From: Sphingobacterium allocomposti
Lineage (GTDB): Bacteria; Bacteroidota; Bacteroidia; Sphingobacteriales; Sphingobacteriaceae
Length of the DNA stretch: 64,000 nt
Direction of reading: 5' to 3'
NCBI RefSeq assembly: GCF_008124885.1
Contig: NZ_VNHX01000018.1
Coordinates: 35,199 to 99,198 of the forward strand
Numbering within the stretch: position 1 is the stretch's first letter; the number at the start of each line of letters is the position of its first letter. This document shows, piece by piece, positions 55,834 to 64,000 of the stretch. The notes below the pieces were generated by a model. It searched no databases. It was not told the DNA's origin and saw nothing but the letters and a program-made list of their open reading frames with translations. The position numbers and the translations under genes were made by a program.

Positions 55834-56793
55834 ATGATGAAGTGTGTAACGGTAATACTGATTTTCCTTTGTGGTATAGGTGTCCCGACGGCTGACGCCC
55901 AGCTTCTGGTCAAAAAGCAGCTCACCAAGATGGGATCGCTTTTCGATATCACCGTCGTCGATCGGGACAGTACACAGGCTCTTCAGTATATTGACAAGGC
56001 CGCTGCAGAGATCGAACGTATCGAAAACCTCATCTCCGAGTGGCGTCCGCATACACAGATTTCCGAGGTAAACAGGTGCGCCGGCATCCGCCCTGTGAAA
56101 GTGGATGACGAAGTTTTTGAGCTTACACGCCGGGCCATCCATTATTCCCAACTTACTGACGGGGCGTTTGACATCAGTATTGCTGCTTTGGACAAAGTTT
56201 GGGTATTTGATGGAAGCATGGATCGGCTGCCGTCTGACGAGGCAATCCGTCGATCGGTGAAGCGTGTCGGATATCGGCATATTGTCTTAGACACCGTGAA
56301 AAAAACCATTTTTCTGGAGAAGAAGGGCATGAAAATAGGCTTCGGTTCAATTGGCAAGGGCTATGCAGCAGATAAAGGCCGAGAGCTCCTCCGGGCCTTG
56401 GGCGTAAGGGGAGGAATTGTTAACGCCTCCGGAGACCTTTCCGCCTGGGGCACACAGCCTGACGGTCAGCCCTGGAAGATCGGCGTGCGTAACCCGTTCA
56501 AGGCATACGACGTGTCCAGGATACTACACATCACCTTTAATTCCGTTGCTACCTCTGGGAACAATGAAAAGTTTGCCGAGATAGACGGCAAACGTTATGC
56601 ACATATTATTAATCCTAAAACGGGATGGCCATCCAGTGAACTGGCTAGCGTTACCGTGTCGGGCCCTTCCGCCGAATTTGCCAACTTTCTGAGCACGTCG
56701 ATCATGGTCCTGGGTAGCCGCGAGGGTAAAAGGCTGCTAAAGCAATTTCCGGAATACCGGGCAATCATTGTGAAAGATAAGAGGAGACGCTGA
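55834..56793 (+). CDS. apbE: FAD:protein FMN transferase, ApbE
   Basis: About 319 residues: signal peptide (MMKCVTVILIFLCGIGVPTADAQ), then an ApbE domain with MGSLFDITVVDRDS, GSIGKGYAADKGRELLR near residue 170, GGIVNASGDLSAWG, and SGNNEKFAEIDGKRYAHIINP with the Mg-FAD site His. ApbE transfers FMN from FAD to a Ser or Thr of target proteins. The adjacent DUF2271 protein with TGAS is the obvious target. The open frame begins at 55798 inside the PepSY gene; the ATG at 55834 (or 55837), 4 bp past its stop, is preferred because it gives the export signal. Confidence 0.92.
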   Translation: MMKCVTVILIFLCGIGVPTADAQLLVKKQLTKMGSLFDITVVDRDSTQALQYIDKAAAEIERIENLISEWRPHTQISEVNRCAGIRPVKVDDEVFELTRRAIHYSQLTDGAFDISIAALDKVWVFDGSMDRLPSDEAIRRSVKRVGYRHIVLDTVKKTIFLEKKGMKIGFGSIGKGYAADKGRELLRALGVRGGIVNASGDLSAWGTQPDGQPWKIGVRNPFKAYDVSRILHITFNSVATSGNNEKFAEIDGKRYAHIINPKTGWPSSELASVTVSGPSAEFANFLSTSIMVLGSREGKRLLKQFPEYRAIIVKDKRRR

Positions 56794-57144
56794 TCAATCG
56801 GCCTTATCGCCCATGATCCGCCCCATAATCATCTCGATCACTGCCACAACAATCGCAAAAAGCGTCGCCGTCCAGAAGCCGCTTACATCGAATTTACTTC
56901 CCATAAGGTTGTCCGTCAGCATGATCATGAGCACCGTAATAATAAACGACACCAAGCCGAACGTAAGCCAGTTTAGCGGAAACGTGAAAATCCGTAAGAT
57001 GCCACCTACAACGGCATTGACAAATCCTATGACCAAACCGGTTACTATTGCCCATCCAAATCCTGCCACCTGAGCTCCCGGAACAATAAATGCTGCTACA
57101 GCAATTACAAGGCCCGTAATAAACAAACTGATAATAAATCGCAT
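56794..57144 (-). CDS. Phage holin-family-like four-helix membrane protein
   Basis: A 116-residue protein with four hydrophobic helices (about 3-20, 28-47, 58-78, 87-107) and the pattern GLVIGFVNAVVGGILRIFTFPLNWLTFGL, partly split here, typical of the PF04020/YvlD group. Although called phage holin 4, such proteins are chromosomal membrane proteins found in many bacteria with no phage nearby, as here. It ends exactly where apbE ends, with no spacer between the convergent stops. Confidence 0.82.
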   Translation of the reverse strand: MRFIISLFITGLVIAVAAFIVPGAQVAGFGWAIVTGLVIGFVNAVVGGILRIFTFPLNWLTFGLVSFIITVLMIMLTDNLMGSKFDVSGFWTATLFAIVVAVIEMIMGRIMGDKAD

Positions 57145-57416
57145 ACGCTATGGTTTACATCTAACAATGTGTATGACTGGTCAAAAAAAATGCCAAAAAA
57201 CAGAAAATTATGTCTATAAAAAAAGATATAAAAAGTCCGGAGATGGACGCCGACATTCTGCGGAAAATTGTCTATCTTTAAAGGAACGATTATAAACGAA
57301 ACTTTCGTGACAAACGTCAAGGATCGCAGTTATCCACTTGCTGGCTCAAGCTTTTGCGAATGAATACGTTTGTCAGAAAGAGAAACACGAAAGAATAACC
57401 AAAAATATTCGGAAAG

Positions 57417-57830
57417 ATGAAAAGTTTAATGACGACCTGTTGCGCCTTGCTTGTTTCTATTTTTGCATTTGCGCAGAATGCCGACCCCATACTCGGGAAG
57501 TGGCAAAATCCAAGCGGAGAAGGAAAGATAGAGATTTACAAAAAGGGAGATAAATACTTCGGTAAACTCTATTGGATCAAGGACGCGAACAAAAAAGACG
57601 AAAAAAATCCTGACGCGAAGCTGCGGAACAGAAAGATTCAGGGGCTTGAAATTCTGTCCGGCTTTACGAGGGATGGACAGAACTATTCGGGAGGACAGAT
57701 TTACGACCCGAAGTCGGGGAAAACGTATAGCTGTAAAATGACGGTTAAGGGACCCGACAAGCTGGATATTAGAGGATATCTAGGCGTGTCGCTCCTCGGC
57801 AGAACGGAGACCTGGAAGCGTATAGAGTAG
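57417..57830 (+). CDS. DUF2147 domain-containing exported protein
   Basis: A 137-residue protein with signal peptide MKSLMTTCCALLVSIFAFAQ and a DUF2147 domain (ILGKWQNPSGEGKIEIYKKGDKY near residue 25, GGQIYDPKSGKTYSCKM and LDIRGYLGVSLLGRTETW). The family is a small periplasmic beta-barrel of unknown function. A single gene, 80 bp before the permease in the same direction. Confidence 0.9.
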   Translation: MKSLMTTCCALLVSIFAFAQNADPILGKWQNPSGEGKIEIYKKGDKYFGKLYWIKDANKKDEKNPDAKLRNRKIQGLEILSGFTRDGQNYSGGQIYDPKSGKTYSCKMTVKGPDKLDIRGYLGVSLLGRTETWKRIE

Positions 57831-57842
57831 CCGTCGGGAAAC

Positions 57843-57896
57843 GCCTCTTTTTAAATTTTTTACTTTTAAATTTTTACTTTTTACCGTACTTTGGTG
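57843..57896 (+). promoter_or_regulatory. AT-rich leader with short direct repeats before the permease gene
   Basis: Repeated TTTTAAATTTTT/TTTACTTTT units over about 45 bases, ending near a partial promoter match (TACTTTGG). An upstream-activating or promoter region is likely; no exact TAnnTTTG. Confidence 0.35.
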
Positions 57897-57909
57897 AAAA
57901 CAACTTGCC

Positions 57910-59157
57910 ATGTCCGTTAACATGTCTTACGTCGAGAATGTCAAACTTGCGCTGCAATCGATTATCAGCAACAAGTTGCGTACCTTTTTAACGGCGTTAA
58001 TCATCGCAATCGGTATTATGGCGCTGATCGGAGTATTAACCTCTATAGATGCTATCCAGAGCTCGCTCACGAACTCTTTCTCATCGATGGGGTCCAACTC
58101 GTTTAATATCCGGAATCGGGGCGTGAATGTCCGCATAGGCGACTCCGGCAGTCAGGCCAAGGTGTTTCCTTCTATAACGTATCAGGACGCGCTCGATTTT
58201 AAGCGTCGCTTCGACTTCGACGCCGTGGTATCGTTGAGCGCAAATGTCACATGGGGAGCCACGGCAAAATATAAGGCCGAAAAGACCAATCCTAACATCG
58301 GTGTGCTTGGTGTCGACGAAAACTACCTCCAGACATCGGGATACAAATTGGAAGACGGCCGGAACCTGACCGCTCAGGATGTTGATAATGCCACAAGTGT
58401 GGTGATCATCGGTCAGGAGGTTAAAAGCAAGCTGTTTAAGAACAACAAGAGCCCTGTCGGGGAATATATAACCTTGGGTGGCGATCGTTTTACCGTTGTC
58501 GGCGTGCTCGAAAGTAAGGGGTCCAGCGCGGGTTTCGGAGCAGATAAAGCCTGCTTTGTCCCCTTATCCCGCGGTAGGGCTATGATGGGACAGGTTAACC
58601 CCTCCTATACCATCACGGTGATGACAACCGATCCCTTTAAGATGGATGGCGCAGAGGGGGAGGCTATTGCGACCTTTCGGAAGGTGCGCGGATTAAACGC
58701 GAAACAAACGAATGACTTTGAAATTGTAAAGTCCGATGCGGTGGCCCAGATATTGATGCAAAATCTGGCTTTAGTCACCGTCGGCGCAATCGTTATCGCC
58801 TTTATAACGCTGGTTGGAGCCTCTATAGGTCTCATGAATATTATGCTGGTTTCCGTAACCGAGCGCACCCGGGAGATAGGTGTCCGTAAGGCGATAGGAG
58901 CAACACCGACCGTTATCCGGAAGCAGTTTCTTATGGAGGCCATTGTAATATGCGTAATGGGCGGAATCGCGGGCATCGTTCTCGGTATTGCCATAGGCAA
59001 CCTGCTCGCGTTAACATTGGGAGCAGACTTTATTGTGCCGTGGAAGTGGATGTTACTGGGACTATCCGTCTGCGTAGGGGTGGGCATGATCTCGGGGTAT
59101 TACCCGGCGTCGAAAGCCTCGAAACTCGACCCCGTAGAGGCTCTGCGCTACGAATAA
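57910..59157 (+). CDS. ABC transporter permease, MacB/FtsX type
   Basis: A 415-residue permease: cytoplasmic start, helix 1 (about 25-46), a large periplasmic MacB-like domain (50-290; SSMGSNSFNIRNRGVNV), and three C-terminal helices (about 293-315, 345-368, 378-400) with TERTREIGVRKAIGATP, the FtsX-domain coupling motif. It would work with a LolD/MacB-type ATPase, which is not adjacent. The start at 57910 has a second in-frame ATG at 57922. Substrate could be a lipoprotein, peptide or drug; nothing fixes it. Confidence 0.9.
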   Translation: MSVNMSYVENVKLALQSIISNKLRTFLTALIIAIGIMALIGVLTSIDAIQSSLTNSFSSMGSNSFNIRNRGVNVRIGDSGSQAKVFPSITYQDALDFKRRFDFDAVVSLSANVTWGATAKYKAEKTNPNIGVLGVDENYLQTSGYKLEDGRNLTAQDVDNATSVVIIGQEVKSKLFKNNKSPVGEYITLGGDRFTVVGVLESKGSSAGFGADKACFVPLSRGRAMMGQVNPSYTITVMTTDPFKMDGAEGEAIATFRKVRGLNAKQTNDFEIVKSDAVAQILMQNLALVTVGAIVIAFITLVGASIGLMNIMLVSVTERTREIGVRKAIGATPTVIRKQFLMEAIVICVMGGIAGIVLGIAIGNLLALTLGADFIVPWKWMLLGLSVCVGVGMISGYYPASKASKLDPVEALRYE

Positions 59158-59239
59158 ACAGTGCGCCCCGCCAGCTTCCTGCGGTGTGCACGCCGGTTGT
59201 CATTTGTCATATTCGTATTCTGAGAGCCAAAGCGATTTT

Positions 59240-59260
59240 GCCAGGCTGCGCCTGCCGAAA
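59240..59260. repeat. Degenerate copy of the REP-like core
   Basis: GCCAGGCTGCGCCTGCCGAAA matches 17 of 21 bases of the core at 46155-46175, in the gene-free stretch between the permease and kbl. Confidence 0.4.
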
Positions 59261-59420
59261 CTTCCGGATAAAAAATAACTTTTTTCTGAAAACGGATTTT
59301 GTCGTGGAGCCTTTCCTGCGTTATTCTAAAATAAGCGCTATCTTCGTAGTATCAAAATACGTCTTTTGATCATTGACTTTAACGTCTAATTTTTAAAAAT
59401 TCTAACTTTTAATTTCTAAT

Positions 59421-60608
59421 ATGTACAAAACGTTAAAACCGGCATTGGAAAAAGAACTTGCAGCCATCAAGGAGGCGGGTTTATATAAGGAAGAGCGAAT
59501 CATTGTCACGCCGCAGGGGGCAGACATTCAGGTGAATACAGGGCAGGAAGTGATAAATTTCTGCGCCAACAACTATCTGGGGCTGTCTTCTCATCCCAAG
59601 GTAATAGAAGCAGCGAAGAAGGCTATTGATTCGCATGGATATGGAATGTCGTCGGTACGATTTATCTGCGGAACACAGGACCTACATAAAGAGTTAGAAA
59701 CCAAGATTTCCACCTTTTTAGGTACAGAAGATACGATCTTATACGCAGCCGCGTTCGACGCGAATGGAGGAGTGTTTGAGCCACTATTCGGAGCGGAAGA
59801 TGCTATCATTTCTGACGAGCTGAACCACGCTTCTATTATCGATGGTGTCCGTTTATGCAAGGCGCAGCGCTTTCGGTACAAGAACTGCGATATGGACGAT
59901 CTAGAAGCGCAGTTAAAGGCCGCAGCAGGGGCACGGCACAAGATCATCGTCACCGACGGTGCTTTCTCCATGGACGGCTCCGTGGCACCCCTGGATAAGA
60001 TCTGCGATCTGGCCGACAAATACGAAGCATTGGTAATGATCGACGAGTCCCATTGTTCAGGCTTTATCGGTAGAACAGGACGCGGTACACACGAACTGTT
60101 CGATGTGATGGATCGTGTAGATATTATTACAGGGACACTGGGCAAGGCACTCGGCGGCGCGTCAGGTGGCTTCACGTCGGGACGTAAAGAAATTATCGAT
60201 ATGTTGAGACAACGCTCGCGTCCTTATCTTTTCTCAAATACGCTGGCTCCGGCGATAGCGGGAGCCTCCGTGGCTGTATTGGATATGCTGAGCGAAACGA
60301 CCGATCTGCGCGATAAGCTTGAGCATAACACAGGTTATTTCCGTGAAAAGATGGTAGCAGCCGGGTTTGATATTAAACCTGGGTTCCATCCGATTGTGCC
60401 GGTTATGTTGTATGAGGCTAAACTCGCGCAGGAATTTGCTGCGAGGATGCTCGAAGAGGGTATCTACGTGATCGGATTCTACTATCCGGTTGTGCCACAG
60501 GGAAAGGCACGTATCCGCGTACAGATATCAGCCGCCCACGAAGTGGAGCACCTGGACAAGGCGATTGCCGCGTTTACGAAAGTAGGTAAAGACCTTGGGG
60601 TGATTTAA
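59421..60608 (+). CDS. kbl: Glycine C-acetyltransferase
   Basis: A 395-residue 2-amino-3-ketobutyrate CoA ligase that cleaves 2-amino-3-oxobutanoate with CoA into glycine and acetyl-CoA, the second step of threonine breakdown after Tdh. PLP fold-type I features: [44 protein letters not shown] and the PLP lysine in [15 protein letters not shown]. Length and start ([14 protein letters not shown]) are standard. tdh is not adjacent. The leader has AT-rich repeats and a palindrome AATTTTTAAAAATT near 59389. Confidence 0.95.
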   Translation: MYKTLKPALEKELAAIKEAGLYKEERIIVTPQGADIQVNTGQEVINFCANNYLGLSSHPKVIEAAKKAIDSHGYGMSSVRFICGTQDLHKELETKISTFLGTEDTILYAAAFDANGGVFEPLFGAEDAIISDELNHASIIDGVRLCKAQRFRYKNCDMDDLEAQLKAAAGARHKIIVTDGAFSMDGSVAPLDKICDLADKYEALVMIDESHCSGFIGRTGRGTHELFDVMDRVDIITGTLGKALGGASGGFTSGRKEIIDMLRQRSRPYLFSNTLAPAIAGASVAVLDMLSETTDLRDKLEHNTGYFREKMVAAGFDIKPGFHPIVPVMLYEAKLAQEFAARMLEEGIYVIGFYYPVVPQGKARIRVQISAAHEVEHLDKAIAAFTKVGKDLGVI

Positions 60609-60682
60609 AGCCGCGAAGCGCTGTCGCATTTCATGATCATTTCTCGTTATGTTTAAATATTAAGCAGTTTAACGGTAAAATT

Positions 60683-61930
60683 ATGAAGAACGTAATACTT
60701 ACGGCGATGTTATCCACAGCCACCTTTATGTCATGCGAAAAGGGTGATAACGGTAATTATATTCCCGGACAAGAACTACAGCTCAGCGACACGGATCAGC
60801 AGCAAATTAAGCGGACCAATGCGTTCACCGCAAACTTTTTTCTAGAAGTGACAAAGGACTCGCATAACGGTAACAATGCGTTCCTTTCTCCTTTTGGTAT
60901 TAGCACTGCCATGGCGATGGTCTATAATGGGGCTGGTGGAGAAACAAAAGAAGCTATTTCTAAAGTTTTCAGATTTGATCAGATCGGCGACGCACAGCTC
61001 AACACTTATTACCAGACGCTGATTAAAGGGCTTCCTTTGGTAGAATCGCAAACAGAGCTGCATATCGGAAATGCCATTTGGCACAGCCAAAACGTGCCGG
61101 TGAACCCGGATTTCCTGAAAATAAACGAGCAGTTTTATGATGCTAGAGTAGGGAAATTGGATTTTTCAGACCCGAACGCGAAGGATGTTGTCAACAATTG
61201 GGTGAAAGAGAAGACGAGGAGCAAAATTGATAAAATACTCGAATCTACGTCCGCACGGGATCTCGCTTATCTCATTAACGCTATATATTTTAAAGGGATG
61301 TGGGAGCAAAAGTTCGATAAGAAAGACACAAAGAAAGCGGCCTTTCACCTTCCTACGGGCGGGACCGTTCAGGCCGATTTTATGCACAGGCGACATTCCT
61401 ACGGCATGTTGACAATGGGCCCCGCGGGTGTTCTGGCTATCGAAATACCATATACGAACAAACGGTTCAGCATGTTGCTAATACAGCCTACAGATGCACT
61501 CGGAGGGAATTGGAGTGCCGTGAAGCTGGCGGAGTTTATCGGAGCCTTAGGGTCAGAGTCTGCGAAATTTCAGCCGACGTTGATGAATTTGTACCTCCCC
61601 AAATTTAAGTTCTACTATGAGCAGGATCTAAACGACGTGCTGACACAAATGGGGATGGGGATGGCCTTCCAAGATGATGCTGATTTTTCAAACCTTTCGG
61701 ACAAACCTGCAAAAATTTCGGAGGTGAAGCATAAAGCGTTTATCGAGGTGGATGAGGAGGGGACGGAAGCTGCTGCGGTAACAAGTGTAGGTGTAGAGGT
61801 AACGAGTACGCCGCCAGAAGTGAGATTTGATCGGCCTTTTATATTCGTTATCAAAGAAAACAAAAGCAATCTGGTCCTGTTTATCGGAAAAATAAACAAT
61901 CCGGTGAGCGGCGAGACAGCGGGAAGATGA
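60683..61930 (+). CDS. Serpin-family protease inhibitor lipoprotein
   Basis: A 415-residue serpin with a lipoprotein signal (Cys18 after MKNVILTAMLSTATFMS). The full serpin core is present: NAFLSPFGISTAMAMVYNGAGGETKE, LINAIYFKGMWEQKFD, and the C-terminal PPEVRFDRPFIFVIK with GKINNP. The reactive-centre hinge EEGTEAAAVTS matches inhibitory serpins; alignment places P1 at Thr374 and P1' at Ser375. It would trap serine proteases at the cell surface or in the periplasm. Known bacterial serpins occur in Bacteroides and Bifidobacterium. The gene is alone, and a hairpin follows at 61961. Confidence 0.92.
   Translation: MKNVILTAMLSTATFMSCEKGDNGNYIPGQELQLSDTDQQQIKRTNAFTANFFLEVTKDSHNGNNAFLSPFGISTAMAMVYNGAGGETKEAISKVFRFDQIGDAQLNTYYQTLIKGLPLVESQTELHIGNAIWHSQNVPVNPDFLKINEQFYDARVGKLDFSDPNAKDVVNNWVKEKTRSKIDKILESTSARDLAYLINAIYFKGMWEQKFDKKDTKKAAFHLPTGGTVQADFMHRRHSYGMLTMGPAGVLAIEIPYTNKRFSMLLIQPTDALGGNWSAVKLAEFIGALGSESAKFQPTLMNLYLPKFKFYYEQDLNDVLTQMGMGMAFQDDADFSNLSDKPAKISEVKHKAFIEVDEEGTEAAAVTSVGVEVTSTPPEVRFDRPFIFVIKENKSNLVLFIGKINNPVSGETAGR
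61754..61816 (+). other. Reactive-centre loop codons of the serpin
   Basis: Residues 358-378, P17 to P4' by alignment with alpha-1-antitrypsin (shared GTEAA hinge and PPEV after the loop). P1 Thr is encoded at 61802-61804. The Ala/Val/Thr-rich P12-P8 favours loop insertion. Confidence 0.75.
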
Positions 61931-61960
61931 GCGGCTTAATAAAATAATAATCCAAAAAAT

Positions 61961-62006
61961 AAAAATTTGAGGGGCAAAATAATTATCTTTGCACCTCAAA
62001 ATTTTT
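61961..62006 (+). promoter_or_regulatory. Interrupted hairpin overlapping the typA promoter
   Basis: Arms 61961-61978 and 61988-62006 pair with one mismatch and one bulge around a 9-base loop. A TATCTTTG element at 61984-61991 spans the loop and right arm. It lies 30 bp after the serpin stop and 18 bp before the typA ATG. It can act as terminator of the serpin gene and start site of typA. Confidence 0.6.
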
Positions 62007-62024
62007 ATAATACATTATCGCTCA

Positions 62025-63830
62025 ATGCAAAACATCAGAAATATTGCGATCATCGCACACGTTGACCACGGTAAAACTACCCTCGTTGATAAAATCTTAT
62101 ATTTCACCAATCAGTTTCGTGAAAACGAAAATGCAGGTGAGCTCATTCTGGACAACAACGACTTGGAGCGGGAGCGCGGAATAACCATCGTTTCAAAGAA
62201 TGTATCGGTAAAATATAAGGACACCAAAATTAATATTATCGATACTCCTGGTCACGCCGATTTCGGAGGAGAAGTAGAGCGCGTATTGAAGATGGCTGAC
62301 GGCGTGGTGTTGCTTGTGGACGCGTTTGAAGGCCCTATGCCCCAAACCCGTTTCGTGACAGGTAAGGCGTTAGCATTGGGCATCAAGCCCATCGTTGTTG
62401 TAAACAAGGTAGACAAAGAGAACTGTCGGCCTGACGAGGTGTACGAAAATGTATTTGACCTTTTCTTTAATCTCGGAGCTACCGAAGAGCAATTGGACTT
62501 CCCTGTTCTTTATGGTTCATCAAAGCAAGGCTGGATGTCCACCGACTGGAAGCAGCCCACAACAGACTTTACCGACCTTTTAGAAGCTATATTAACACAT
62601 ATACCTGCTCCGAAGGTCTCCGAAGGTACATTGCAAATGCAGGTGACGTCGTTAGACTATTCCACATTCGTTGGGCGTATAGCAATCGGACGGGTAGCCC
62701 GCGGAACCATCAAAGAAAATCAGCCGGTGTCCTTGGTAAAACGCGACGGGAAGATTGTGAAATCCCGTGTGAAGGAGCTGCAGGTTTTTGAGGGGCTAGG
62801 ACGTATTAAAGTGACAGAGGTACACGCCGGCGACATCTGTGCGGTGGTGGGTATCGAAGGCTTCGATATAGGCGACACAATTGCGGATTTTGAAAATCCG
62901 GAACAACTGGAGGTCATGCATATCGATGAGCCTACCATGAATATGCTATTTACCATTAACAATTCGCCGTTCTTCGGCAAGGAGGGTAAGTTTGTTACCT
63001 CCAGACATATTTATGACCGTTTGCAAAAAGAGCTGGAAAAGAACCTTGCTCTACGTGTTGTGCCGACCGAGTCTCCCGATGCGTGGCTCGTATACGGACG
63101 TGGTATCCTCCATTTGTCGGTATTGATCGAGACAATGCGTCGCGAGGGATATGAATTGCAGGTTGGCCAGCCACAGGTAATCGTTAAGGAAATAGATGGC
63201 GTAAAATGTGAGCCAATTGAAGAATTGGTTGTTGACGTTCCCGCGGATGTTTCAGGTAAGGTTATCGAGCTGGTGACACAACGTAAAGGAGAGCTGTTAG
63301 TGATGGAGAGCAAGGGAGAAATGCAGCATCTGGAATTCTCGATCCCATCACGTGGTATTATCGGTCTACGTAACAACGTTTTAACTGCAACAGCGGGTGA
63401 AGCTGTTATGGCCCACAGGCTGAAAGGGTACGAACCATGGAAAGGTACCATTCCGGGACGTTTGGCGGGTGTATTAATTTCGTTGGATACAGGTACCACA
63501 ACCGCATATTCTATCGATAAGCTGCAGGACCGCGGCCGCTTCTTTGTCGACCCCGGCGTCGATATCTATGAAGGCCAGATCCTCGGCGAACATATCCGTG
63601 ATAACGATTTAACGATCAACGTAACAAAAGGTAAGCAGCTGACAAACATGCGGGCCTCCGGATCGGACGATAACGTGCGCATCGCGCCGGCCATCAAATT
63701 CTCGCTCGAAGAATGTATGGAATACATTCAGGCGGACGAGTACATCGAGGTAACGCCGCAATCGATCCGTCTGCGTAAGATCTATCTGACGGAGAACGAA
63801 CGAAAAATAAACGCAAAGAAGTTCCAATAG
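62025..63830 (+). CDS. typA: GTP-binding protein TypA/BipA
   Basis: A 601-residue translational GTPase associated with 50S assembly and stress or low-temperature growth. GTPase motifs are AHVDHGKTTLVD (G1), the RERGITIVSKN switch (G2), DTPGHADFGGEV (G3) and NKVDKENCRPDE (G4). Domain II, the EF-G-like domains and the TypA-specific C-terminal domain are complete, ending KINAKKFQ. The frame opens at 61989, but the start at ATG 62025 (MQNIRNIAIIAHVDHG) is standard and follows the promoter hairpin. Confidence 0.97.
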   Translation: MQNIRNIAIIAHVDHGKTTLVDKILYFTNQFRENENAGELILDNNDLERERGITIVSKNVSVKYKDTKINIIDTPGHADFGGEVERVLKMADGVVLLVDAFEGPMPQTRFVTGKALALGIKPIVVVNKVDKENCRPDEVYENVFDLFFNLGATEEQLDFPVLYGSSKQGWMSTDWKQPTTDFTDLLEAILTHIPAPKVSEGTLQMQVTSLDYSTFVGRIAIGRVARGTIKENQPVSLVKRDGKIVKSRVKELQVFEGLGRIKVTEVHAGDICAVVGIEGFDIGDTIADFENPEQLEVMHIDEPTMNMLFTINNSPFFGKEGKFVTSRHIYDRLQKELEKNLALRVVPTESPDAWLVYGRGILHLSVLIETMRREGYELQVGQPQVIVKEIDGVKCEPIEELVVDVPADVSGKVIELVTQRKGELLVMESKGEMQHLEFSIPSRGIIGLRNNVLTATAGEAVMAHRLKGYEPWKGTIPGRLAGVLISLDTGTTTAYSIDKLQDRGRFFVDPGVDIYEGQILGEHIRDNDLTINVTKGKQLTNMRASGSDDNVRIAPAIKFSLEECMEYIQADEYIEVTPQSIRLRKIYLTENERKINAKKFQ

Positions 63831-63906
63831 CGAACTGTACCATATAGCATGGAAAAGAGCCTCTCCTATCAAAGGGCACTGAAAAAGTCCCCTTAGAAAA
63901 AAGGTT

Positions 63907-63947
63907 AAAAAAAGGAGTGGAAAACAGCAGTTTTCTGCTCCTTTTTT
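63907..63947 (+). terminator. Strong hairpin inside the putative IS end
   Basis: AAAAGGAG and CTCCTTTT arms with an inner GAAAAC/GTTTTC stem, then six T. It would stop transcription entering from typA, which is useful for an IS upstream of its transposase. Confidence 0.75.
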
Positions 63948-63980
63948 CGTATCTTAATGTAGGCTTTAACGGACATCAGG

Positions 63981-64000
63981 ATGCTCTCTACCCAACAAAA
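63981..64000 (+). CDS. Putative transposase, first codons only
   Basis: ATG at 63981 is followed by codons for LSTQQ and runs off the window. The N-terminus is similar to that of IS1182-type transposases as I recall them; only six codons are visible. Confidence 0.35.

Larger units (their letters stand above)
63874..64000 (+). mobile_element. Probable left end of an IS1182-like insertion sequence
   Basis: A GGGCACTGAAAAAGTCCC motif at 63874-63891 resembles the ends of IS1182-family elements in this phylum. It is followed by a long hairpin with T tract (about 63907-63947), a TATCTTAA promoter-like element at 63951-63958 and an ATG at 63981. The element continues beyond the window. There is no second end inside, so the call rests on the motif and layout. 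Confidence 0.5.

Noticed and set aside
56794..57144. Prophage remnant based on the holin-family protein
   Set aside because: No other phage gene is nearby, and this family is common in chromosomes outside prophages.

Overview
The window reads as chromosomal DNA of a Bacteroidota bacterium, most likely Sphingobacteriaceae (the Pedobacter, Sphingobacterium, Parapedobacter and Olivibacter group). The evidence is four SusC-like or OMP_b-brl_3 TonB-dependent barrels, a GLPGLI protein, a PafA-type phosphatase, a NagB fused to a PIG-L domain, DUF4374, DUF2271 and DUF4256 proteins, and repeated TAnnTTTG promoter elements of the Bacteroidota type just upstream of starts, with few Shine-Dalgarno sequences. 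I saw no tRNA, rRNA, CRISPR array or prophage. One insertion-sequence end appears to enter at the right edge.

Left part (1-21.6 kb): the 3' end of a TonB-dependent barrel; two paralogous YCII (DGPF)/ECF42 sigma modules, one on each side of a convergent or divergent katG; the second module continues into DoxX and DUF4256 genes. Next come a GLPGLI/outer-membrane-receptor pair, a small lipoprotein, a two-gene GMC dehydrogenase (Tat small subunit plus FAD subunit with a cysteine cluster), a glycosyltransferase, miaE, an LLM flavin oxidoreductase, rlmN, comF and vanZ.

Middle part (21.9-45.8 kb): a PadR/PspC envelope-stress operon with a palindromic candidate operator; another TonB barrel; a secreted beta-propeller; murF; the minus-strand set uvrA-pafA-rrf2; xseA-xseB; a secreted GH3C/beta-lactamase-fold hydrolase overlapping a dipeptidase gene; an ECF sigma factor with a membrane partner; radA; a TlpA-like thioredoxin; a methionine aminotransferase; and the nagB/PIG-L fusion.

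Right part (46.4-64 kb): the most interesting system. A divergent AraC regulator faces a run of TonB receptor, DUF4374 surface lipoprotein, exported ankyrin protein, DUF2271 protein, PepSY/flavodoxin/ferredoxin-reductase fusion and ApbE FMN transferase. This resembles the xenosiderophore-utilisation (Xus) systems, extended by what looks like a flavin-based trans-membrane electron conduit. The DUF2271 protein carries a TGAS motif that looks like an ApbE attachment site. I infer uptake of a ferric siderophore or similar ligand, with reductive iron release in the periplasm. After it come a small holin-like membrane protein, a DUF2147 protein, an FtsX-type permease, kbl, a lipoprotein serpin with an inhibitory-type hinge, typA/bipA and the putative IS1182-like end.

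Protein starts were chosen by combining conserved N-termini, signal peptides and the position of TAnnTTTG elements. Family names are my recognition from sequence, with no database search.
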